64,000 bases of DNA, taken from contig BSWB01000005.1 of NCBI GenBank assembly GCA_033239125.1, positions 97,649,994 through 97,713,993 on the forward strand, in the 5' to 3' direction. Under the pieces are notes generated by a model. It searched no databases, was not told where the DNA came from, and worked only from the letters and a program-made list of their open reading frames with translations. Position numbers and translations under genes: made by a program. Source of the stretch: Fagopyrum homotropicum. Lineage: Eukaryota; Streptophyta; Magnoliopsida; Caryophyllales; Polygonaceae. Positions 1-11,169 of this stretch are shown piece by piece (position 1 is the first letter of the stretch; every line of letters starts with the position of its first letter).

Positions 1-457
1 TACTTTGCAGGCTATAAGGTCGATAGAAAAAAGTACTTATGGATGTTGCCAATTCTTAGGGTCATCCCTAATCAGTTGGCACTCCGAGAAGCAAAACTTT
101 GCTGCCTTATCCACAGCCGAAGCAGAATACATAGTTGCGGGAGCCTGTTGCGCACAAATTCTATGGATAGCTCAACAACTTCATGATCTTGACTTTTACT
201 TACAAGGTATCTCAATTAAATGTGATAATACTAGTGCTATTTAGATTACTAAAAATCTTGTGTAGCATTCAAGGACAAAGCATATCGATGTAAGGCATCA
301 CTTCATACGTGATCGTGTTGAGAAAGATGATGTTTCGATTTCTATTATATCAACTGACTTGCAGCTTGCAGATATATTTACTAAGTCTCTACCTGAAGAA
401 CAATACAATTGTATTAGATTAGAGCTTGGTATGTTGAACAAGGAAGCATTAACGTAG
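1..457 (+). pseudogene. Ty1/copia (SIRE-like) polyprotein 3' end: RNase H
   Basis: This is the C-terminal end of a copia reverse transcriptase/RNase H polyprotein, which degrades the RNA strand during reverse transcription. The frame starting at base 2 reads through the copia RNase H signature (WHSEKQ, LSTAEAEYIVAG, a conserved CDNTSA block) and then the tail with TKHIDVRHHFIRD and LADIFTKSLPE. Two in-frame TAG stops (242-244 and 263-265) interrupt it before the terminal TAG at 455-457, so it is dead. The rest of the polyprotein lies left of the window. The downstream third ORF, purine tract and LTR place it in a SIRE/Maximus-like element. The RNase H identity is secure; the lineage name is inferred from the layout. 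Confidence 0.9.
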
Positions 458-895
458 GGGGAGTAAATCGTTTTATTTTCTCCTTTGTATGCAACCCATT
501 CTTCAATTTCAAGGGTCTTGAAATGAAACTCAAGGGCCTTGAAACGAAATTCAATGGCAAAATTGAATATCACAGATCTATTTAGAGGTTAATATATTTT
601 AGATATTTTGATCTCTAAATTATTTTAAAGAAGGGTTTTTAAAATGATTTCAAAAGTCCGTATCTACGGATTCAAAGAATTGGTTCAAAAAGGGGTTGTT
701 GAGATTAAATTGGAAAGAATTTAAACAAATTTTGTTTTTCAAAGCCTTGATTTTCTCAAGATCTTGTTGAAATCATAAATTATTTTCTTTTCCCCTTTTT
801 AAGGCTTAAACCCTCTTCCTTCCCTATTCAACGTTTTTCCAAAACCAAAAACACCTCTTTCAAAATCCTTGATTTCTTCTCTCACAAATCCATCT
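458..895 (+). other. Spacer between copia pol and third ORF, with CAAGGCCTTG-type words
   Basis: No coding capacity is evident. A G-rich stretch follows the pol stop directly. Bases 505-560 hold at least three variants of a palindromic word around CAAGGGCCTTGAAA. The same word recurs near the end of the LTR (3355-3470) and in the related minus-strand LTR (4850-4960). Confidence 0.6.
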
Positions 896-2296
896 ATGGC
901 TCCAAGAAGCAAGAAATCTGCTCATCGCCAAGCTTTGACTTTCAAGAAGGAATCGGCTCACATTTCCTCAACTACTAAGGATGAGAAATTTTTTGAAGAT
1001 ATGGAGATTTCACAAACTACTAGTCTTCCAACTTCCTGGTTCATCAATTTCAAGCTACGGGATCTTGGTTTGATGGGTTTCACAATCGTCCTCTTTGTAT
1101 GTATGACATGGTAGATATTGAGTTTCTGCAAACTCTTCATATTCCCTGCACTACAAAGCTTAAAAGCTCCGCAATCTGGAAGATCTTAAACCTTGGAGAT
1201 TCTACTTTCCCAAGGCTCACAAGATTGTTCTATGTTAACCTCGTCACAAAACGGGAAAAGGGAATTCTCACCCTTGAAATATTTGTTAAAGGTACTCAAA
1301 TTCTTCTCACTCCTACTGTTTTATGTGAGTTTTTAGGAATCCCTCCAGATCTTTCACTCACACACCCCTCCCGGTCAAAAAGTGTTCGTCTTGCTAAAGA
1401 GAAATTTATGGTTCCTAACTCTACATCCCATCAACTCACTCACACTTCCCTAACCCTAGATGCTAAAATAGTGTTTACCATTTTGGTTAGATGTGTTATC
1501 CCTCGTGCGAATTCAAGAGAACTGTTCAGATCAATCTTTGGAATTGATTCATCTGATCATGTCTGGATTGGATATTGATGTACCTAACCTCATCCTCAAT
1601 CATATGGTATATACTATTAACTCCAAATGAGCTATCCCTTTGCCATATGGAAACCTATTGCCCAAGATCTTTGATCATTTTTCAATTGACACATCTATTG
1701 AAGATCAACCGCTTACCTCTGACAAAAGTGATGAATCTTGCCTGGAAAGATTAAGGATAGAGACCCTCGTTGGGGCTTGGACATTGAAGGGAAAAGGGCC
1801 TATTCCAACTCCGTCCCCAACAACTCCATCAGCTTCCTCTTCTGCTCTATAAATCAGGTTAGATGGATGTGAGAAGGAATTGGGTTCTCTGAATCGTGAA
1901 CTTTCTAATTTTCAGTTTGACACTAAAAGGAGAATGGATGCAAATCATAAGATGTTGTCTATTATGCATGCCAAGATAAATGAAATGTATCTTATGAATG
2001 CTCTCACTCTTACCACCATTAGAAGAATATTACCTATGACTGAAGATGCAGCTCAACACACCCAGGAAAAGGTTGAAAATGTTCTAATGAACTGTAAACG
2101 AAGAGTACAAAACAAATTCATCTTTTCTCCTACTCATGTTGAGCCAATCATTCTGACGGTGGAAGAATACGAAGTTGTCAAGGAACGACGAGCTGAAGAG
2201 AAGAGACGACGTTTAGCAGCTGAAATGGATGATAGGAGTCATAGGACTGCTTCATCCAAGGCACGACGGCAGTTTTATGAGGATGATCAAGACTGA
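896..2296 (+). pseudogene. Third ORF of SIRE-like element (plant transposon-protein domain plus coiled coil), broken
   Basis: This coding region lies between copia pol and the 3' LTR, where SIRE/Maximus elements carry an extra ORF often called env-like. It probably begins at the ATG at 896 (MAPRSKKSAHRQ). The first part, through about 1578, resembles the 'putative plant transposon protein' domain common in plant retroelements (for example the stretch FLGIPPDL). The second part (1880-2296) is a charged, probably coiled-coil segment ending in an Arg/Glu-rich tail. A frameshift lies near 1078-1100, and there are stops at 1112-1114, 1576-1578 and 1850-1852. No signal peptide or membrane segment is obvious, so an envelope role is not supported. 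Domain assignment is from memory of the family and moderately sure. Confidence 0.6.
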
Positions 2297-2414
2297 GCAT
2301 ACGATGTGTGTGGACCTTCTGTTCTAAACTGTTATGGTTTTTAGAAATACTCTCTTTTGGTCTATAACTGTTTTTCAACTCTTGTGGTTTAATTATTTTT
2401 CTCCCTTTTTGAAA

Positions 2415-2550
2415 GACAAAGGGGGAGAAATTATGATCCGACATATCGATATTTCTACATTCTGCATTTAACTTTTGTTTGATATTTATATATGCATCGC
2501 TAACTCTAAAATGCAGAACAATATTTGTGTTGTCTTCCATCAAGGGGGGT
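2415..2550 (+). promoter_or_regulatory. Polypurine tract region of the SIRE-like element
   Basis: Two purine runs precede the LTR: AAAGGGGGAGAAA near 2419 and AAGGGGGG at 2542-2549. Either could prime plus-strand DNA synthesis. The second directly abuts the inferred LTR start at a TG (2551) and is the better candidate. The double purine run is typical of SIRE-type elements. Confidence 0.55.
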
Positions 2551-3520
2551 TGAAACCTCCACCTTGAGTATATATTTGAAAATGTGATGATGGAAGGATC
2601 ACGCAAAGATCCTCAACACGGCGCGATATTCTCTTCTCAATAGATATCGAAGATCTTCAACAAATATCAACAAACATGAAGATCTCAATACTTGAACGAC
2701 AAAGATCTTCAACAGCATGAGAAGATTACGGAGAAGAAGAATCAATATGCTTTAAGGAGATGAAGAAGATAAAGGCATATTTACAACGGCTATCTCATCT
2801 CAACCAAGAGCGTTTTCCATGAAGAAGAAGAAACATCCACAACGATCATCTTCCCAACGGCTAGAAGACTTCTCCATCAAAGACTATAAATGAAGATGTC
2901 GATTGAAAAAGAAAAACAACAAGCTTACACGGAAATATCCAAATTCTTCAAGCGATCCAAAGCACCTTTGTTCAATTCAAGAAGTTTTTCTTTCTCTCTT
3001 TATACAAAAGTTTTATTCCTTAGAGAGAGATAAACTCGAGAGTTCCATTGGTATATCTAAAGAGTGTTATACTCTAGTGTATATTACTTTGTGAAGTAAC
3101 TAGGCTATTATAGCTAGGTTAAGAGTTAGAACTAGATCATAGCATTGGCTACTGTGAAAGAAAAAGAAAATTTCTTCTAGGTTGTATCTAGGACTCTTTG
3201 AAGTTGATAATAGATAGTTAGATCCTACGGGTATACCTTAGGACGGAGAGTAGGTTGTTAGAGCCGAACTTTGTAAACATATCACTGTGTCGATCTTTTC
3301 AATTCCGCACCATATCCTGTTTTATTGTGACTAACTTTGCTTTGTAGGTTTACAAAGTCAAGGCCCTTGAAATCACTTTCAAAGCCCTTGAAATCCGGTT
3401 GTGTCACAAAGAGCTCAGATTGACATCAAGGCCTTTGAAATCAGTTTTAAAGCCTTGAGATAGGTTTTTGCGAAAGGTTCTCATACTCTATTCAACCCCC
3501 CTTATAAAGTATTTATATCA
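2551..3520 (+). mobile_element. 3' LTR of the SIRE-like copia element
   Basis: The segment begins with TG after the purine tract and ends with CA at about 3520, after a C-rich stretch (TTCAACCCCCC near 3491) that also ends the related LTR at 4785-5940. A TATA box (TATAAAT) lies at 2885-2891. The U3 part has repeated AAGATCTTC palindromes (2640-2720), and the far end has CAAGGCCCTTGAAA-type words (3355-3470). Boundaries are approximate because no second copy of this LTR lies in the window. Confidence 0.65.
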
Positions 3521-4617
3521 TTTATATTCATCTTATGGTTCTTCAATATGTTAACTTGTTCTTTAGGGAAGTTGTTAGGTTGCATTGAGTACCTTGGATT
3601 ATTGTGAGCATTATGGATGTTAAGTTCCTTAGTTTATTTTGGAAGATTCTTTGAGGAAAGCTAGGTACAAGGTTGTTATTTTCAACCTCTAGTCATCCTC
3701 AAACGGATGGACAAACATAAGTCACTAATAGGGCTTTAACCACTATTTTGAGGGCTATTTTAAAGAACAATGATGTCTTATCACATGTGGAATTTGCTTA
3801 TAATTGTACCTTGCATTCGTCTCCTAATCTAACGTATTTTGAGTGTGTCTATAGGTTGAATCTCTTGACCCCTTTAGATATTATATTGTTGCCTATAGAG
3901 GAGCGAGTAGATTTTGTTGTAGGAAAACAAGTTGAGTTCATGAAGGAGTTGCATGAAAAGACACGCATTAGGCTGGAAGAAAAAGGGAAATGTGTGGCAT
4001 CCAAGGTGAATCCAAATTGCAACGAAGTGTTATTCAAACCATGAGAACTAATTTGGTTGCATCTAATGAAAGAGCAATTTCCGGAGAAGATGAAGTATAA
4101 ATTGTCTCCAAGAGATATGGACCATTTCGTGTGAAACGTAAGGCTGGAAACAATGCTTATGTCTTGGAACTCCAAGCTAAGTATGGAGTGAGCAAGACCT
4201 TCAATGTAGAAGACTTGAGTCCTTTTGAGTCTAATGATGAGCATGTTGCTGATCCGAGGACGAATCCTTTTCAAGAAGGGGAGTATGATGAGGGACCATC
4301 CCAACACCACCCTAAGGACCAGTCATAAGATCAAAGACCAATGTCTTGGAGGCATTGAAGGATAACACAACCACCACATCACCTTTGCGTCCCACCATGG
4401 CTGGATCTATCACTAGAGCAAGAGCAAAGATCATCCATGATGAAGTTTCTAGCTTATTAGCAACATGTGTACTTAACGAGACTTCACTCCTACTTAGATC
4501 TTCTTTAGTGACATTGTTGGCTACTATGGAAGGATTATACAAGGACCAAGATGATCAAACAGTCATAAAAGGTGGCGAGGACGAGGAAAGAATTCCAAAG
4601 AAGGAATCTCGGCCCTA
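3521..4617 (+). pseudogene. Ty3/gypsy integrase C-terminal remnant
   Basis: This is the 3' end of a gypsy polyprotein next to the SIRE LTR. The integrase core is visible in broken form near 3560-3720 (SSHPQTDGQT followed by a stop where the catalytic Glu region should continue). The ORF from 3748 reads an integrase C-terminal region (VEFAYN, then LTPLDI). After a stop and frame change it continues with FNVEDLSPFE and RTNPFQEGE at about 4200-4290. A final segment (4346-4617) contains SITRARAK, a tail seen in several plant gypsy lineages. Several stops and frameshifts make it non-functional. I cannot assign the lineage with certainty. Confidence 0.75.
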
Positions 4618-6530
4618 AGGACCAAAATTCGCCCGAGATTTGGCTCTTGTCAAGAGTTATAAAGATCCAATTGTGATATTATTAGTTATAGATTTCTTTT
4701 ATTATTTTAATACATTTAATGCTCTAAATTATTCTACAAGTATTTGTTGATTTTCGATCCTATCTGAAGGACCAAGTAGATGATTAATAAGGATATAAAT
4801 ATTCTAGAAGGGGGGTTGAATAGAGTATGAGAACTTTTCGCAATATCGGATTTCAAGGCTTTGGAATGAATCTCAAGGCCTTGAAGTCGATCTCTGCGCT
4901 TAGTGACATAATTGTTTCTCAAGGATTTGAAGTGAATCTCAAGGCCTTGACTTTGAAACCTGCAGAAGATTGTTAGTCACAATATAAGCGATAGAAAGTG
5001 CAGAAATAAAAATATCGACACACGATATGCTTACGAAGTTTGGCTCTAACAGCCTACTCTCCACCTAGGGTTTCCGACCCTAGGATTCTAACTATCTATT
5101 ATCTGCTTGTTGTGAGTCCTAGATACAACCTAGAAAAACTTCCCTTCTTCTCTCAATGTAGTCTCAACGCTAGGATCTAGTCAACTCCTATTCTAGCAAT
5201 AATAGCCTAGTTACTTAGCAGAGTAACACACTCGAGTATAACACTAATATGATATGTCAATGTAGCTCTTGTGTTTATCTCACTCTAACAAATAAACCTA
5301 AGTAAGCTCAAAGAGGAAGATAAACTTTTGGATCGATGAAGATGTCTTCAATGATCGCTTGTAGGCTTGGTGGCTTCATCTTTAATCGACATCTTCTTTT
5401 TATAGTCTTCTATGGAAGATCTTCTTCTACCCGTTATCTTGTAGCGTTCCTTCCACATAATCCTATGTTTGTTGAACAAGATCTTCTCATGTGTCGTTTG
5501 AGTGCTAGCCGTTTTGAGTAGAATCTTCAACCAAGATCTTCTCCAAGATCTTCTCTTCAAACGTTTGCTTGATAGTCGTTTGATGTATTCAAGGAGATCT
5601 TTGCCAAGATCTTCTCCACAACCGTTCGAAATCTTCAACAAACTTCTTCATAGCCGTTTGAAATGTTCAATGAGATCTTCTCCACAATTCTCTCTTCAAA
5701 CGTCTATCTTCTCCAACAAGATCTTCTTTGTTGGTTGGTTGGTTGGTCGTTCACGATCTTCTCTCCTAGATCTCCTTGTTTGTTGGTTGTTATTGTAGTA
5801 ACTCTTCAGCCGAAATCTTCTTGTGTTATTGTCCATGACCTACACACATATTTAACAAACAAACCAAGACAAGCAATCTAGAAATATAATCGATATTTGT
5901 TAGTTATAAAAACCGCAATTTATATTAAGTCTTCCATCATTTAAATAAATAAAACAATTAATATCAAAGGTGGAATAATCACTATCTTTTATGATTATCT
6001 TTTAGTTAGATTTCTTATCTTTTGTAAAAGAACCTCCCCTATAAATAGCCTTAGACGTTGAGATTCATAGGTATAATTGATTTGATTAATACTTCCACAA
6101 TATTGTGTGAACTCGTTGCTTCGCTTGCGAAGTTTGTGTTTTATTCATTCTTATTCAATCAAAAGAGAGAGCATTTGATTGAATCGTTGTAAGTCCTTGC
6201 TAGGTTGTGCTTGTGTGTGTTAATCTTCTTAAAGGTTGGTGCTCCTACTCAATTCTAGTCTCTCCTTGTGCTTGTCTTGTTTAGAAGACTTGTGTAAGGT
6301 TAAGGAAGGAGGGTTAAGGTAAGCTATTCGTTAAGGGGTTTTAACACATAATTGGTCAAGATTCTTTGTGGGAATATCTTGGTTCATATGTTCCTATATC
6401 TCCATCAGTTTCATTCCATATAATCATCTTCTTATCTATCAATTATCAATCCATCAAACTCACGTTCTTTTTGTTTGAAGTTACATAAATCTCGGCCAAC
6501 ACCAGAATCTCGTCCGAGATTCTTGACAGA
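4618..6530 (+). mobile_element. Probable 3' LTR of the gypsy remnant, split by a SIRE-type LTR
   Basis: Sequence on both sides of the inserted LTR (4618-4784 and 5941 to about 6530) has the look of one gypsy LTR. It has a TATA-like CCTATAAATAGCC at about 6038-6050 and a leader-like stretch after it. Words of the form CCGAGATT occur near both ends (about 4640 and about 6515). No second copy is present, so both termini are inferred only from position after the integrase tail. Confidence 0.4.
4785..5940 (-). mobile_element. SIRE-type LTR, minus strand (solo or truncated)
   Basis: This is a diverged, reverse-complemented copy of the LTR at 2551-3520. Shared landmarks, read on the minus strand, are the terminal TTCAACCCCCCTTCT (4800-4818), the CAAGGCCTTG words (4850-4960), the block around 5040-5100, and a TATA box (TATAAAAA, about 5404-5397). 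Its U3 (5400-5770) carries many AAGATCTTC repeats. No internal element sequence flanks it on either side, so it is probably a solo LTR. I could not find a convincing 5-bp target duplication, so the ends are uncertain by several bases. Confidence 0.65.
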
Positions 6531-7847
6531 GATTCCTTCTCTGAAACAGTTCGTGGACTTTCAATCTAAATCAGAAAATGCGGCTTCAACCTCCCATCAA
6601 AGTATCCAAAGCAAGTGGAATGCGAATCTGATCCGCACATATAACCGTAAGACATCATGCACGCGTATTGTGCCTCCATCCATCTCAGACCATGAAATTA
6701 TATTTAACGAAAAAATATATTCGAGAATTTACAATATCATGGTGCACACTTGTAGTGCGCGTACGAGTCACATTTGTAGAGTTGAAATATTCGCTGTTCG
6801 AATTCAACGTTCATAATTATAACATTTACTCTCCAACATTCAAATGTACAGTATAATAAGGGCATTCCCGATTTGCTTACGAGACACAATCTCTGTGAAC
6901 GTGTGGATACATTTCTAAGATGTTTACAAGACTCGATTACAGTGTGCAAGTTTTGAGTAACGTTTCGAATAAATAATAATAATATTGGAAGCAGAGAGTG
7001 TGATTATATATAGACGGACCGGTGAGCTAGGGTCCTGAAATAATTGCAGGCAATGAATTACGAGGGAGAAGCATCAGTATTCAATCATAAAAAGACAAGT
7101 TGAAAAGACAAATATTAAGGTTTCGTCAAAGAGGATTGGAATTTGATGATTGCTCTTTCAATTTCGAAATTGATGAGTACACATAAATGCTGTCTACAAC
7201 TCCATCCTAATGTCCTGCCATATTATTACTTCCTCCCTTTCATTATTGGTCGATTACAATAAAGAAAGGGATTGAAGACTACACAAATATTTACTACGTA
7301 GTTAGTAATATCTTTAAAATTAAACAGGTTTACGCTTTGTTTAATTGATTATGATATATTATTGGTTTTGGAACATTATAGACTTTAACGAATATAAATA
7401 AATTATTAATTTTTTTGATCTCTTAATACTTCAAGCATATATATGTATATAGAATATGAAACAACTAACTTATTTAAATAAAAAAAAATGTTTCTTTTGG
7501 AAAATAAAAGCAAATAGGGATGGCAATTTCACTTGCAACCGATGATTATCCAATAAAGCGAATCATAAGAAAGGCTAAAATCCAATAAATGAGGTTGAAA
7601 TCCGAGTGATGGTTAATTGACAGGGTGATAATCCAGTTGCGATTTTGGGGGAAGATATTAAAAAACATCACATGACCCACCACCCGGCCCACCAACTGAC
7701 CTTGTGCTAACCCGATGGTCACCCGACACTTTAACTAAAAAAAACCAAACTACTAATGTCCGTCTATATTAAACCCTAAATTTCTAAACCGAAATATTCC
7801 TTCACTTTCTAAACGTGGTTTCTAAACGTACCAGTGAAAATCTCTAA
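6531..7847. other. Non-coding, AT-rich stretch
   Basis: I see no supported gene. The short open frames lack conserved motifs or plausible codon use. Confidence 0.6.
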
Positions 7848-8050
7848 GTAGTCACCACAACTACGCATCTTGCGTGCATAGTTGACAGGGTCATCAACTA
7901 AGCATATGGGGAGCGTAATAGTAGTTCGCAAAAAAATTAAAAAAAAAAAAAAACATTAATTTTTTTGGAACTACTACTAGCTACTACACTCCCCATATAC
8001 GTAGTCACCACAACTACGCATCTCGCGTGCATAGTTGATAGGGTCATCAA
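7848..8050. repeat. Direct repeats flanking a long hairpin, with palindromes inside the repeats
   Basis: Two 50-bp direct repeats (7848-7897 and 8001-8050) differ at only a few bases. Between them lies an imperfect inverted repeat: the arm starting CATATGGGGAG at 7903 pairs with the arm ending CTCCCCATAT at 7999, around an A-rich then T-rich centre. Each direct repeat also contains a small palindrome (AACTACGCA pairing with TGCATAGTT). The arrangement resembles a MITE-like foldback with a long target-site duplication, or a local duplication around a hairpin. Confidence 0.75.
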
Positions 8051-11000
8051 TTAATGGAGGTCAAATGCCGATTAAATTGAACATTTATTTAAAACAATTC
8101 AGTTTCTCATTTACCAACTTCGTTTTGAAAGTTACTTAATCTTAGGGTTGAGTTTTAGATGTTAGTAATGTTGATCTCAAATGTCTAATTTGTTTTTTCC
8201 AAGTTGGTCCTCAGTTTTGTTGATATTAGTTTACGCCAAACGTCATCGTGGATCAATATTTGTAATTTACGATAAATTTGTGCTGCAACTTTCGTTTATA
8301 GCGTGTTTCGACGTTTTGTTATGTTATTTTGAAGATTATAATTTCAGATAATAACCCAAACAATCTATAAATCTACTAAGTTGGATGGAAGTCTTTGTTC
8401 AAATTATGCCCAAAATCCTCCAAATCATTTTCAAATAACCTGAAGCTCTCCATCTACCGAACACCTCCTATAATTTTATGATATTTTGTCAAATTCCAGT
8501 TTGTAACCAACACCTACACTTTCCATGGTTTGTTTTCGAGAATAACCTCACAGCAACACCTCACCACGAAACAGCCTTTTTCTTAAACATCACCTAATTT
8601 TAAAACTTTTCCAAATAACTACCTAGTGTAATTAACACTTTATCTCTTAGATTAGAAAGTGTAATAAAAAAAGTCTTGAGGGAAATATGTGATTAAATTG
8701 GAATTATAATTAAAATATTTTTGACCCATTATTTTTCATCAGGCATATTAATCCAAGTATTAAGTATTAAACTAGGCGGGTGTGAAAACTAATTGTAAAA
8801 CTGGTGATGTATTGGAACGAAATGGTTTTTTTGTTTGTAATTAGTATCATAAAGTGTAAGTATGATGGGAGAGTGGAATTCAATGAAGCAGCTACGTGAC
8901 AGAAGTGGTCAAAACGACACTTGACATGAATGGAGGAAAAAAAAGAAAAAAGGTAATTGGTTGATATGATAGTGATGAAATAGAGGTAGCATGCATGGTA
9001 AGAGTCTGAGGCTGAAGATTGAAACAGAAACAAAATGATGAAAAACTCAGCTCCAAGCTGAGTGCATAGAATAGAGCTGAGGGATAAAAGCCTTCAGTAT
9101 TAATTTATGTCGTTATGTGTTTGTTGATTGTGCATGCAGAATTGGCAGAGCAAACAGTAGGGGATCTTGGGAGCATTTGTATAAGTTGCAGACACATCAT
9201 ATCTTTCAAGCTGGATTTTTATTTCTTTCAATTCAGCCTACCTAGCTACCTTCCTTCAATTCATTAATCATATACATATATGTAAAATTTGAAGAAATCT
9301 ACCTGAAGAGCTTCAATTCATCTCCCAAATCGCAAGTACAAATGATTAAGGGGGAAAGTAGTAAAAGTGTGTGCAGGAGAAGCTTGGAGGCTTCTTCTTG
9401 TAAAGTTGCAACTATAAACATCAAATTGGCCTTGAAACTTTAAGTCTTGTCATAATGTATGTAGCAGTTGGCAGGGATAGATGAGAGAGGGACAAGGGTA
9501 TTTATGTAATTAACGCAAGTTAGAGAGACAATGTTTTACCACCCATTTTTGTTTCAATTCATGCATATACACGATATGTATATACGGCAATGCACTCGTT
9601 TTTCAATTCAAATAATTAATCAATAATATATCTCTAATTCAACACATATACCATATACTTGTTTCTATGGGTGAGAAGCTATGAAAGGTAGATCACTTTT
9701 GGTGTATACCATTTGTTGTGATCCATATGCCTTTTTCTATACGTCAATATACATATCAACTATAAAAATCTGCGTACTTGTTGATAACTAAGTTTTCACA
9801 TGTCAAAGGTATCATGATTGAATTGTTCTGAATCCTAGTTAGGTTATTCTTATTTGTTAATCTTCTTAAAGATTGGTACTATTAGTCAAACTACTCACTT
9901 GTGTTTGTCTCAATTTTAACAAAGAAGTGTTAGGTAACTCTTTGTAAAAGGTTTTGATCCAATTGATCAATCTTCTTTGCAAGTTTATATCATGATTCTA
10001 TCTTTCAATATTATCATAAATTACATCCATTTTTCATCTTCTGAATCTTACTTTTTTTTCTAGATAGAGAAATTGCGATATCAACCCCGCATCATATCAT
10101 CTATGTTTGCAACATTCTCTAATTAGGGTTTAGTTAAGGAATTAATTTGTACATTGTAGCATGCTTGTGAAAGTCTGAATAAGTGCTGTAGGGTACTATG
10201 CCTCACAGTGATCAAATGAAGGGTGTAGTAGTTAGATTTGAGGGATGCCTGTTTAATAAGAATTAGGGCATCCATGTATGTAGTATTGATATAATCCAAG
10301 CTATGCGCGAGTGTCTACGAAATGACATGGATTATAAACTTGTTTTAAGTGCGACCAAACAAGCTGTCCAAGGGGCCGGCCTGATTGGGAGACCGCCCAC
10401 GAGCTTAGCTACGTAAGTTCTCCATTCATCCATCCATCCATGCGTATAAGTGCACAATGGATCTATATATATGTCTCACTCTAATCAATAATGCCCTTCT
10501 CTTGCAATTATTTTCTTCATTGTATCTTTTTGTTTGTCATCGTCTGATTTTTACGTTCCCATTTAATCTAATAATGCCCTTTTGAATGAACAAACTCAAT
10601 TAATCACTTACTTACATCTGCAATCCTAATGATATACAGGGCGATTAACTTTTCCATTAATAACTTACGGTCGTTAAATATTCTCTTAGACAAAGACTTT
10701 GGCATCAGACTATCAGAGTGTTCACGGAGATAGTTCTTCGGATGTTCTCGACCATTGAAATTTGCAGGCTTGTAGTACTCAATTTGTTGTGAGGCTTTCA
10801 TATCAATCACTGTGAGTTCAATTCATCTAGTGACAGTTTATCTTGTTACACGTATCATCATTTATCTTCAAAAAACATCTTAGTTTTATGATGGAACTCA
10901 CTAGATATTATATATTGAGCTTGGGTCTAAATACGCATGTGTCACTCTAATCAATAATACGCATGTGTCCGACGAAACTTTTATGTTCATATTTGACCCA

Positions 11001-11169
11001 CGTGAATTTCACATAGCTCGACCCTTAACATAAATAAAAAGCAATGGACATAACTCGTTTGGGCATATAAAACTAAGACATGAAAATTGTTGGGAACAAT
11101 TGTGTTGATATCCACGTACATAAAAAGACTCGGGGTTCCAAATCTACCATACAAGTATAAGAATTACTA
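8051..11169. other. Non-coding, AT-rich intergenic stretch
   Basis: I find no supported coding or RNA gene. A short perfect hairpin (8-bp arms ACTCAGCT / AGCTGAGT) sits at 9045-9063. A repeated word TACGCATGTGTC occurs at about 10931 and 10958. Confidence 0.55.

Noticed and set aside
298..573. Minus-strand open frame of 91 codons
   Set aside because: It overlaps the copia RNase H coding sequence on the other strand and has no motif of its own.
9045..9090. Possible microRNA-like hairpin with AGCTGAGGGATA resembling part of a known plant microRNA
   Set aside because: The stem is only 8 bp and the match to any known microRNA is partial; no star-strand pairing of about 21 nt is seen.
10604..10810. 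Minus-strand open frame of 68 codons
   Set aside because: No conserved motif; it is typical of chance frames in AT-rich DNA.
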